Assembly: GCA_903916165.1 (NCBI GenBank)
Contig: CAIWVR010000214.1
Coordinates: 1 to 16,333 of the forward strand
Direction of reading: 5' to 3'
DNA length: 16,333 nt
Source: an uncultured Hyphomicrobiales bacterium
Lineage (GTDB): Bacteria; Pseudomonadota; Alphaproteobacteria; Rhizobiales; Beijerinckiaceae
Shown here: positions 1 to 6,502 of the stretch, in pieces
Numbering within the stretch: the first letter of the stretch is position 1
Layout of the letters: every line of letters starts with the position of its first letter
Notes under the pieces: generated by a model
Database searches by the model: none
Told to the model about the DNA's origin: nothing
The model's input: only the letters and a program-made list of their open reading frames with translations
Position numbers and translations under genes: made by a program

Positions 1-256
1 AGACCGGAATGCCGATCAAAGGCAGACCGCGGTCAATCGCCATCAAAAATGTCGACATGGAAAATTCAGACACATCAAAAGCGTGATTATGGATCATCTG
101 ACCATGTCGATCTGTTCCATCGCGCAAAAGATCAGACTGACCGACCTGCAAGGCGCGATAGCTGAAGCCAACCGGTGCCTTCACTGTGCCATCAAAAAAT
201 GGCAAATGCCGATCATAGCGGTCCATCGCAATCGTGATTTCTGTTTTTTGGCTCAC
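1..256 (-). CDS. 4,5-dihydroxyphthalate decarboxylase-like protein, 5' part
   Basis: The first 85 residues are present; the gene runs off the left edge. The start is GTG at 256-254, because a TAG stop lies immediately upstream in frame and an AGGGAG Shine-Dalgarno (plus-strand CTCCCT at 264-269) sits 7 nt before it. The N-terminus has ITIAMDRYDR, then FDVSEFSMSTFLMA and LIGIPV, which matches the opening of the 4,5-dihydroxyphthalate decarboxylase family. That family has a periplasmic-binding-protein type II fold, and many members are named by homology only. No signal peptide is visible, so a cytoplasmic location is likely. It follows the cyclodeaminase-like gene by 41 nt on the same strand, probably in one operon. 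The family call is fairly sure; the substrate is unknown. Confidence 0.75.
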   Translation of the reverse strand, partial: MSQKTEITIAMDRYDRHLPFFDGTVKAPVGFSYRALQVGQSDLLRDGTDRHGQMIHNHAFDVSEFSMSTFLMAIDRGLPLIGIPV

Positions 257-297
257 CTATGATCTCCCTGATGCCGTGTGAGATAATCTTAGCCTGA

Positions 298-1404
298 TTA
301 ATTACGAATGGTTTGAAGAAAAAGCGAGGTCGGAATTTCATATCCAAGCCCCTGCGCTTTCGCCAATTCATAGACCCGTCCGGCGACCGCATAAAATTGC
401 GCGCCCTGCAAATTGCCACGCTCTGACCAGGTAATCTGATCTGGCGAGGTTCTCCCCGGTGTGATGCCACTGACAATGTCATGGAAGGTGATGCGTTTGT
501 CCGGGAGCATCACGCCATGCCCCTTCTTGCCTGAGCGGCCATCTCCGAATTTCCGACTGAGCGGGCGCGCTTCCCAACCGATATATTCATCATCAAGCAC
601 AAGATCCGGACGCCCGACTGGGGCAGGCGCATCGCCAAAGCGCAGATAAACATCGACGCGCTGCATCGTTGCCTCATCAGGGACGCCGCTGCCGCCAATA
701 TTCAAGACATGCGTTCCTTTTTCCAACAATGCGCCATTGAGCACCGGCACCGCCGAATCTGTCAGAGCGGCGACAATATCTGCGCCCTTGTAAATATCTT
801 CCGGGCGATCACAGATCTGCACTTCAATATTGTATTTTGTGGCCATCTCACGACCAAATGCTTCACGATTAGCTTTTGTCGGGCTGTAGACTTGCAGTTT
901 TTCGAGATTACGAACGGCCATCAACGACGCCATATGATCGCGCGCCATCCCGCCTGAACCGAGCATACCCACGACTTTTGCATCGGCTTTGGCCATATAT
1001 TTGACGCCAATGCCGCCATCACCGGCAACACGCATATGCTGCAAGAACCCGTCATTGATAAAAGCCAGTGGCTCTCCATTTTCGATGGATGTCAGAAAAA
1101 TCAAGCCACAAAAAAGGCCAGGGTTGACACAATATTTTTCCTGGGTGACGACATCGCCATTCCGATTTTCGTAGACAATGTCGGATTTCATCCGGACTGC
1201 AAAATAGCCGGATGTCGAGCCGCCTTCCATCGAGCCAAACTGATAATTTTTGGTTGGATCGCTGGTTGGAATACGAATATCAATACGCGGGCGACACACA
1301 GCCTCACCTATCGCCAGATTGCGATAGCTCGCTTCGAGAGCAGCAATCGTGTCTTCCATAGTCAGAACACGGGCTACGTCTTCATTATTGATAATCAACG
1401 TCAT
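298..1404 (-). CDS. ornithine cyclodeaminase / mu-crystallin family protein
   Basis: A 368-residue protein, close to the usual 310-370 of this NAD(P)-dependent family, which includes ornithine cyclodeaminase, alanine dehydrogenase and ketimine reductases. Visible elements are an N-terminal segment with MEDTIAALEASYRNLAIGEA, the active-site region VRMKSD (Lys73, where the family has its substrate-carboxylate lysine) and a Rossmann nucleotide loop VVGMLGSGGMAR (about 144-155, GxGxxA). The more usual loop ends in GxQA. The ATG at 1404-1402 has GGGAG 11 nt upstream. It lies 23 nt after the TTT receptor gene, suggesting cotranscription. The reaction cannot be assigned: true ornithine deaminase activity is only one option, and the neighbours point to catabolism of an imported organic acid or imino acid. 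Confidence 0.85.
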   Translation of the reverse strand: MTLIINNEDVARVLTMEDTIAALEASYRNLAIGEAVCRPRIDIRIPTSDPTKNYQFGSMEGGSTSGYFAVRMKSDIVYENRNGDVVTQEKYCVNPGLFCGLIFLTSIENGEPLAFINDGFLQHMRVAGDGGIGVKYMAKADAKVVGMLGSGGMARDHMASLMAVRNLEKLQVYSPTKANREAFGREMATKYNIEVQICDRPEDIYKGADIVAALTDSAVPVLNGALLEKGTHVLNIGGSGVPDEATMQRVDVYLRFGDAPAPVGRPDLVLDDEYIGWEARPLSRKFGDGRSGKKGHGVMLPDKRITFHDIVSGITPGRTSPDQITWSERGNLQGAQFYAVAGRVYELAKAQGLGYEIPTSLFLQTIRN

Positions 1405-1427
1405 TTTTTGATGTTCTCCCGGCAGGC

Positions 1428-2486
1428 TCAGCCACTTGCCTTTTCAATCTGGTTATAGCGGTCGATAATGGATTTCGGTGTTCTCATGGCGCGCTGCAAG
1501 AGTTCGATAATTGCAGCCCCATCAATTGGGCTGAGGTCATCAAAATTGATTCTCTCGAGTTCGGCAATGAAATCCTGATCCACCATTGTCGCCATAAAGG
1601 CGACCTGCAAGGCCTTTGCGCGATCACCTGGTATATTTGGTGGCGTGATGAAGGGTCGCGACATGGCAAAAGGCAATTCTGCAAATTCGATCAAGGCGAG
1701 AGTGTCCGCATCGGGCGCCAATTCCCGACCTGTCGGGACATCTGGCAAGGAACGATGGCGCGTGGCGCGGCCGAACTGGACGAGCGAACGGACCTTGCCA
1801 CCATTCCAGAGATTGCCCTGCGTTGTCATCATCGTGCTGATGCCGGTCACGATCCCGTCAACTTCTTGGGACTGCATGGCGAGAAAAATTGGCCCAGTTC
1901 CGCGATAGCCGCGAATGGTCTCAATATTGAGCTTCAGCGCATCGCGCGCGAGCATGGCAAAGACCTGATTGGTCGACCCCGCCCCGACTGAACCGATCAG
2001 CGCCTTTGCTGATCCACCAATCAGATCAGCCGCGCTTTTCGCTGGATGCGTAGAATTCACCAAAACCAGATAGGCATCCTGTTCGAAAGAGGCGACGGAG
2101 CCGAGCCACACAAATTTCATTGGATCGAATCGAACATGAAGCTCGCCGCGAATAGCAAGCTGCGCACCCGTGCGATCCAGGGACGCGATCACCGACCCAT
2201 CCTTATCCGCGGCATGATACATATGATTGGCGATTCCAATCGGACCTGCCGAAGACATGTTACGCACGATAATATTGGGATTGCCCGGAATTTTTTTGGA
2301 TAAATGACGCCCGACAATACGCGACAAAGTATCGTTTAATCCACCTGGCGCATAACCAACCAGAAGATCAATATTTTTACCCCGATAAAAATTCTCAACC
2401 TCATCCGCATGTATGGGTGCGACAAAAGTGACACAAGCCAGCGCAAGACCCAAACACATGCCTATGAGATGCGTCAGGAACCTCAT
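1428..2486 (-). CDS. TTT-family (Bug-type) periplasmic substrate-binding protein
   Basis: Tripartite tricarboxylate transporter solute receptor, 352 residues. I chose the ATG at 2486-2484 because it opens a classic signal peptide: MRF, then a hydrophobic stretch LIGMCLGLALACVTFVAP, with likely cleavage after IHA. The frame is open further upstream to 2594 but that extension is not secretory. After cleavage come the family hallmarks: IDLLVGYAPGGLNDTLSRIV, then SSAGPIGIANHMYHAADKDGS, and later LPDVPTGRELAPD. It would bind a small carboxylated molecule in the periplasm. No TctA/TctB membrane genes are in view, which is common for orphan Bug receptors. It is the first gene of the leftward putative operon. 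Confidence 0.88.
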   Translation of the reverse strand: MRFLTHLIGMCLGLALACVTFVAPIHADEVENFYRGKNIDLLVGYAPGGLNDTLSRIVGRHLSKKIPGNPNIIVRNMSSAGPIGIANHMYHAADKDGSVIASLDRTGAQLAIRGELHVRFDPMKFVWLGSVASFEQDAYLVLVNSTHPAKSAADLIGGSAKALIGSVGAGSTNQVFAMLARDALKLNIETIRGYRGTGPIFLAMQSQEVDGIVTGISTMMTTQGNLWNGGKVRSLVQFGRATRHRSLPDVPTGRELAPDADTLALIEFAELPFAMSRPFITPPNIPGDRAKALQVAFMATMVDQDFIAELERINFDDLSPIDGAAIIELLQRAMRTPKSIIDRYNQIEKASG

Positions 2487-2844
2487 CGCGATGATCCATG
2501 GCCATGATTTTTCCCCGCGCCCGATCATGGGCTCAACTTGATCTGTAAGACTCCCCCATGGGGATCGCTGATCCATCGATTCAGGCCTCTTCAATGATAC
2601 AATCTCCAGGGACTATTTTCCATCGAAACACCGGGAGCTTGTGCACATTCAATCACGAATGGCCAGCAGCAGCAATTCTGGATTTTGCACGGGCCGCAAA
2701 TCTATTGCTCAAGCCTTTTCGCAAGAAAATGCGGCGACTCCATAGAATTGCGCTCTTTGCAAATGAGGTGATCCGGTTTGTTTGAACAGACTCTCGTTAT
2801 TTTCCAAGTGGTTTTCCGCCCGGACCATGCGGCCATCCCTACGG
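2487..2844. other. intergenic region upstream of the leftward operon
   Basis: No convincing gene. It should hold the promoter of the leftward operon, but I see no clear -35/-10 pair. The part between about 2710 and 2844, read on the minus strand, stays in frame with the IS3 transposase relic; a stretch reading ESLFKQTGSPH could be the decayed tail of that element, so the relic may begin nearer 2770 than 2845. Confidence 0.4.
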
Positions 2845-3159
2845 GTGCAAGCGGCTTGCACGTCGGCCTGATCGCGGGTCCATCCGTCTAGGCACATGTT
2901 TGCGGTCGCTCTTGTCAAAACCAATGGTGCGACCGCGCAAAGGCTGGCCTCGGGGAGGTTGGCGTCGGCTTTCGGATATTCCTCTTTGTATATGATGCTC
3001 CGCCCAGGCGGCTCGACGAAGACATTCGCCCCCCGGGCCGCTTTCTGCAGCTTCAGCGCGGCATCCGAGGGTGACGCGGTGGTGAGGGAGGCTGCCGCGG
3101 CTGATCCCGTGACCACCGGCTTGGCGGCTGATGCTGAATGGCGATGCTGGAGCGATCAT
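2845..3159 (-). pseudogene. IS3-family transposase OrfB relic (internal deletion)
   Basis: The N-terminal piece (about 3159-3076) reads MIAPASPFSISRQAGGHGIS followed by RGS, resembling the OrfB opening MIDRDHPLSISRQA..LGISRGS. In another frame, the C-terminal piece (about 3060-2845) reads ANVFVEPPGRSIIYKEEY, then PEASL, CLDGWTRDQADVQAA. This matches the DDE C-terminus DNVFVERLWRSVKYEEVY ... HSSLDGRTPDQAYF, including the final catalytic Glu in NVFVE. The two catalytic Asp regions between them are deleted and the pieces are out of frame. Recognised from family memory, not an alignment. Confidence 0.75.
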
Positions 3160-3170
3160 TTTGCGACCGC

Positions 3171-3462
3171 CTATAGATCCGCCTTGCCGACAGCACCGGA
3201 CAAAACATCCTCCAGCATCAGATCCCCAATCGTGGCGTGCAGGGTCTTCACATCGAGGTTCGGCTCGGACCCAGCCGCGACCCAATCTCCAATCACAGTC
3301 TTTGCGCCTTCGGGAAGCTGGTTGCGCCCGGGCTTGTTCCGGTTGGAAGCCACGTCCAATGCCTGCGCCAAGGCAATCAGCCCGCTTCTGACCCTGGATC
3401 GCAGCCACCGCCGCTTTCGTCTTGAGTGCCGCGCTCTGGTTCCGGCGCGGTCGCCTTCCCAT
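3171..3462 (-). pseudogene. IS3-family OrfA relic (frameshifted)
   Basis: From an ATG at 3462-3460 the reading starts MGRRPRRNQSAALKTKAAVA, then AIQGQK, like the OrfA opening MxRRKRRNHSPAFKAKVALAAIKGEKT. Near 3375 the match shifts frame and continues as AQALDVASNRNKPGRNQLPE, then VDLKTLHAKIGEL-like LDVKTLHATIGDLMLEDVLS and AVGKADL up to a stop. That corresponds to the helix-turn-helix/leucine-zipper part of OrfA. One frameshift and many substitutions show it is non-functional. Confidence 0.75.
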
Positions 3463-3677
3463 GTTCAGGTCCCCACCGCCAGCATCATCCGGGGCGACGC
3501 GAAAAATCGACTTGTCCCATCTGTTCGGATTTGACGAAACAGCTTTATCAACAACAATCCTGACAATGAGATCGCCGGGCTGCCTCATCCTGTTTGCAAG
3601 CTTTGAGAAAGCGACTGTTTTTTGGAGCAGCTTGTGATAAATTGTCACCGTCCGACAGCCTAATATGAAAAGTCTGG
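3463..3677. promoter_or_regulatory. upstream region of crtY, promoter not resolved
   Basis: The segment between the IS3 relic and crtY must contain the crtY-blh promoter, unless transcription enters from further left. A TAATAT at 3661-3666 resembles a -10 box, but no TTGACA-like box is correctly spaced: TTGTCA at 3642-3647 leaves only 13 bp, and TTGTGA at 3632-3637 leaves 23 bp. A palindrome at 3634-3648 is listed separately. Confidence 0.3.
3634..3648. promoter_or_regulatory. 15-bp imperfect palindrome upstream of crtY, candidate operator
   Basis: GTGATAAATTGTCAC is symmetrical around A3641 except for one T/G position. Its GTGA and TCAC half-sites sit 30 bp before the crtY ATG. The 7-bp spacing between half-sites excludes a canonical Crp/Fnr site, which has TGTGA-N6-TCACA. 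It could bind a dimeric regulator or be chance. Confidence 0.3.
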
Positions 3678-4844
3678 ATGCGACTGATGCAGCATGATGT
3701 CGAATTGTTGATTTTGGGCGGCGGATGTGCGGGGTTGAGCTTGGCGATGCAGCTGGCCCAGCGCTGCCATCATGTCCCCTCAACATTGATTTTGGAGCAG
3801 CGGGCCTGCTACGAAAATGACCGGACCTGGTGTTTCTGGGGCTATGCTGAAACCCCGTTTGCGCAACAGGCGACACACCAATGGCACAGGTTCAAGATCG
3901 CGAGCGCGGGTCAGGAGCGACGGATTGATTGTTCCGTAACCCCCTACTTTATGCTCACAGCAGACCAATTTTACAGGGCAGCGATGGCCACACTTGCGAC
4001 CACGCCTCAGATAAGATTGAAGATGGCGTCAACCATCCAGGCCGAGCCGCAGTTTCACCAAGGTCAATGGCATTTGGAGACACAGGATGGACCCGTCTCG
4101 GCGGCCAGAATTGTCGATACCCGACCGCTGAGGCCCATACACCAGGACGGTGCCCTGATGTGGCAATCGTTTTATGGTCTCGAAATTGAATGTGCCGAGC
4201 CTGTCTTTGACTCGGGCTGCGTTGACCTGATGGATTTTTCAGCAGCCACGTCAGACCGTGTTGCCTTCACTTATGTGCTGCCATTGTCGTCCACCCGCGC
4301 CCTGGTTGAGTTCACCGTTTTTGCCGTGGCGCCCTTCACGTCAGAGGAGCTGGCGCTTGATTTGCAGGGCGCGATCGAGGAACGTACGCATGGCCATTCG
4401 TTTACGGTGCAGCGCTCTGAGCATGGAATCCTTCCAATGGGCTTGACCGGCCTGCAGGCCCCTGGGCCCAGTAAAGATCCGTCCTATGTCCGGGTCGGCT
4501 TGTTTGCCGGCGCGGCCCGACCGGCGACCGGTTATGCCTTCCAGCGCATTCAGCGCTGGGCTGCCGACTGTGCGCGTGCGATTGCAACAGGCGGCTCACC
4601 GATCGAGCACCCCAAGGAACCCGCCTTGCGGGGGTGGATGGACGCCCTGTTTTTAAATGTCATCCGTTATCAGCCTGAATTGGCACCACAATTGTTCCTG
4701 GCTTTGTTTTGCGGGGGAGCGAGCCAACGAGTCATTCGGTTTTTGGGGGAAAATGGGAGGCTCTCTGACTATCTGGCCATTGCCTGGGTATTGCCCCACG
4801 GGCCTTTTTTACGGCAGCTTTTCAGCCTGCCCCGTTGGCCATGA
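3678..4844 (+). CDS. crtY: lycopene beta-cyclase CrtY
   Basis: Converts lycopene to beta-carotene by closing both ends into beta-ionone rings; membrane-associated flavoprotein, 388 residues, normal for CrtY. The dinucleotide fold is at the N-terminus (LLILGGGCAGLSLAMQLA, about 10-27), followed by the cyclase signature ENDRTWCFWGY (46-56). Mid-protein RALVEFTVF carries the conserved acidic residue region of CrtY, and RVGLFAGAARPATGYAFQRI is the conserved C-terminal block. The start is ATG 3678; ATG 3687 is an alternative, and neither has a strong Shine-Dalgarno. The stop overlaps the blh start by ATGA (4841-4844), so the two are translationally coupled. It is first of a two-gene block separated from the other crt genes by PR. 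Confidence 0.93.
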   Translation: MRLMQHDVELLILGGGCAGLSLAMQLAQRCHHVPSTLILEQRACYENDRTWCFWGYAETPFAQQATHQWHRFKIASAGQERRIDCSVTPYFMLTADQFYRAAMATLATTPQIRLKMASTIQAEPQFHQGQWHLETQDGPVSAARIVDTRPLRPIHQDGALMWQSFYGLEIECAEPVFDSGCVDLMDFSAATSDRVAFTYVLPLSSTRALVEFTVFAVAPFTSEELALDLQGAIEERTHGHSFTVQRSEHGILPMGLTGLQAPGPSKDPSYVRVGLFAGAARPATGYAFQRIQRWAADCARAIATGGSPIEHPKEPALRGWMDALFLNVIRYQPELAPQLFLALFCGGASQRVIRFLGENGRLSDYLAIAWVLPHGPFLRQLFSLPRWP

Positions 4845-5719
4845 CCGCCTTGCGTTGGCAGGGGCTGTTTTTCAGCGTTCTGGCGCTTGTGACCAGTCTT
4901 CTGTCTGTCGTGCTCGTGCCTTTAGACCCAAAGATTGAACTCTTGTTGGCCGGATCCCTGATCGTCCTGGTCGGTGTGCCGCACGGCGCCCTGGATACTA
5001 TCTTTGCGCAAGCATTGCCCCAAATCAAAAGCCTTATCTCCTGGGCTCTCTTCATCTGTGCTTACCTGATATTGGCGGCCCTGGTCGTGATCCTGTGGTG
5101 GTGTGCACCGACTGCGTTTTTACTCGGTTTTCTGGCCGTTTCGATTTTGCATTTTTCTGGAGATTTGGGAGCCAGTGCGAGCTTTTTCGCGCGGCTGTTT
5201 TATGGAGGGGCCGCGATCATCTTGCCGGCCGCACTTTATGGGGCAGAACTTGACAGGCTGTTCTCTCACCTGGCAGGCGCCCATGCGGCTCATCTGGTTG
5301 TGGGACTATTGCAAGTCATGGTGTGGCCCTGGATGGCGGGGCTGGCCGCGGTCATTGTGCAAAGCGCACGGCGTGACGCTGTGCTGGCCCTGGAAATATT
5401 TGCTGTCAGTCTGTTGACCTTGACGGCGTCGCCCTTGCTGGGGTTCACGATCTTCTTTTGCTGCATGCACAGCCCGCGGCATATTTTGCGCACGCAAATC
5501 TATGCCGGACTGACGCTGCAACGGCTTGCGGCTGTCGCGGTATTGCCCATGCTGGGCGTAGTCTTGATGGCCACAGCCGGGTGGTATGTCTTGCCTGCTT
5601 CTCCCATCGATGAACGGATCATTCAATTTCTGTTTGTCGCCCTGGCGGCACTCACCGTGCCGCATATGGTTTTGGTCGAGAGAATTCGGTTTACCGGTTG
5701 GCCTCTCAAAGGCTGCTAG
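4841..5719 (+). CDS. blh: beta-carotene 15,15'-dioxygenase, Brp/Blh family
   Basis: Cleaves beta-carotene centrally with O2 into two all-trans retinal molecules, the PR chromophore. 292 residues from the ATG at 4841, which overlaps the crtY stop. It is an integral membrane protein with many hydrophobic helices. The histidines of the family are all present: GVPHGALD (His48), SILHFSGD (His104), CMHSPRH (His210 and His214) and TVPHMVLVER (His275); these ligate the catalytic iron. An in-frame TTG at 4835 would add two residues but is unlikely given the ATGA overlap. No terminator with a T-run is visible after the stop. The length is normal, so the gene appears intact despite transposase debris starting about 130 bp downstream. 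Confidence 0.93.
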   Translation: MTALRWQGLFFSVLALVTSLLSVVLVPLDPKIELLLAGSLIVLVGVPHGALDTIFAQALPQIKSLISWALFICAYLILAALVVILWWCAPTAFLLGFLAVSILHFSGDLGASASFFARLFYGGAAIILPAALYGAELDRLFSHLAGAHAAHLVVGLLQVMVWPWMAGLAAVIVQSARRDAVLALEIFAVSLLTLTASPLLGFTIFFCCMHSPRHILRTQIYAGLTLQRLAAVAVLPMLGVVLMATAGWYVLPASPIDERIIQFLFVALAALTVPHMVLVERIRFTGWPLKGC

Positions 5720-5845
5720 ACAATAAGCGTCGAACAGCCTCGCGGCCCGTTCGGCACCCCGCGCTTCATCTTGCGCTGGCCCGAGGACTTCGTGTCGCCC
5801 GACAGAACGCATCGTCGACGTGTTTTTGGGGGATGCGCTGGCTGC

Positions 5846-5971
5846 CTAGCCTGGCTGGCGTGTGATGCAATCAACGATCACGGAGCGACGTCCGTTGATG
5901 TTTTGCGTGACATGCGGGCAGACCTGCATGGCGCGCGTTTCATTGACCCAAGCCTTTGCACAATAGTCTTT
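5846..5971 (-). pseudogene. IS5-like transposase fragment
   Basis: The minus strand reads KKDYCAKAWVNETRAMQVCP, then HVTQNINGRRSVIVDCITRQPG and a TAG stop. This matches the C-terminal half of IS5-group DDE transposases (..KGYD..FV.E.RAM.VTPHVTQN.NGRRSAIDGRTTRHPGYA..). The TAG stands exactly where the Tyr of PGYA belongs. The region around the second catalytic Asp (DKGYD) reads KKDYC, apparently lost, and the part with the last catalytic Glu is absent. Upstream residues (5972-6109) do not clearly match. A truncated relic; subgroup not determined. Confidence 0.75.
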
Positions 5972-6343
5972 TTTACTGACAGGCAATAGCCGCTCAGGCG
6001 CAATGGCCAACGAGGCCGTCCCGGAATGACGCGCAGAGACACCCAACATGGGCACCACAAGGGCCCTGTAGCCGATCTCTTGGATGATGCGCAGAGATGG
6101 TCGCGTCACACCCGCGACTCAGGCTGGACAATGATCAAGACATGATTTGCCCCTTCATCTGCACTGCGTCTTGCACCACCTGTTCTTTCGCAGCGCAACA
6201 AACAAAAGGCCAAGAAACAGGTCACCCCCTTTGAGAAAAAGGACTGGTAGAAATGCTAAACGATACGAAAGCTCATTAGATATAAACAAAATTGCGAAAA
6301 TAATAAAAGTGGAATTCCCCCAGAGCCAGACATGAAGCCGGAA

Positions 6344-6358
6344 TTTTGCACCGCAAAA
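6344..6358. repeat. perfect hyphenated palindrome upstream of PR
   Basis: TTTTGC-ACC-GCAAAA: six perfectly complementary bases on each side of a 3-bp centre, about 145 bp before the PR start. It lies in an AT-rich stretch upstream of the candidate promoter, a suitable place for an activator or repressor site. Function is inferred only from symmetry and position. Confidence 0.35.
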
Positions 6359-6401
6359 CGATCACAACAATTTGGCGCTTGAATATTGAACGTACCCCAC
6401 G

Positions 6402-6430
6402 TTGCGCACAATTAACGAAAATGCTTTAAT
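6402..6430 (+). promoter_or_regulatory. candidate sigma70-type promoter of proteorhodopsin
   Basis: TTGCGC at 6402-6407 and TTTAAT at 6425-6430 are separated by 17 bp. Transcription would begin near 6437, giving a 5' leader of about 65 nt. A short inverted repeat, AACGT-ACCCC-ACGTT at 6389-6403, overlaps the -35 box and could be an operator. The match is moderate, so other start sites are possible. Confidence 0.4.
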
Positions 6431-6487
6431 GGAGGACCCGGATGTAGCACGATGGAACGCTTGCATCTCGGCTGTTGATGCATGTTT

Positions 6488-6493
6488 AGGGAG
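6488..6493 (+). promoter_or_regulatory. Shine-Dalgarno of proteorhodopsin
   Basis: AGGGAG lies 9 nt before the ATG at 6503 and 12 nt before the ATG at 6506. It falls inside the longer frame opening at 6482, so it decides in favour of 6503 as the start. Confidence 0.65.
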
Positions 6494-6502
6494 CTTCGCA
6501 TC

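Larger units (their letters stand above)
2845..3462 (-). mobile_element. decayed IS3-family insertion sequence
   Basis: Minus-strand conceptual translations, in two frames, give OrfA and then OrfB segments in the order and orientation of an IS3-family element. The middle of OrfB, which should carry the first two catalytic aspartates, is missing: about 120 bp separate an OrfB N-terminal match from an OrfB C-terminal match that would normally be several hundred bases apart. I could not identify terminal inverted repeats or a target duplication. The element is dead and old. Confidence 0.75.
5720..6487. other. long intergenic region between blh and proteorhodopsin
   Basis: Holds no intact gene. 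The first 126 bp (5720-5845) have an open minus-strand frame that I do not recognise. Then comes an IS5-like transposase fragment (5846-5971), a stretch with nothing recognisable to about 6220, and an AT-rich stretch (about 6225-6320). A palindrome at 6344-6358 and a candidate promoter at 6402-6430 follow close to PR. Small plus-strand frames here match no family I know. Confidence 0.5.

Noticed and set aside
2896..3534. Plus-strand open frame of 212 codons
   Set aside because: It is the antisense of the IS3 relic and shows no family resemblance.
3633..3649. Crp/Fnr-type site upstream of crtY
   Set aside because: The half-sites are 7 bp apart rather than 6 and the right half lacks the final A, so it is reported only as a generic palindrome.
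2839..3876. Long minus-strand open frame of 345 codons
   Set aside because: It mixes decayed IS3 OrfA and OrfB N-terminal pieces with out-of-frame sequence and runs into crtY antisense; not a real gene.
6482..6502. Earlier ATG for proteorhodopsin
   Set aside because: The Shine-Dalgarno lies downstream of it, and it would put charged residues ahead of a normal signal peptide.
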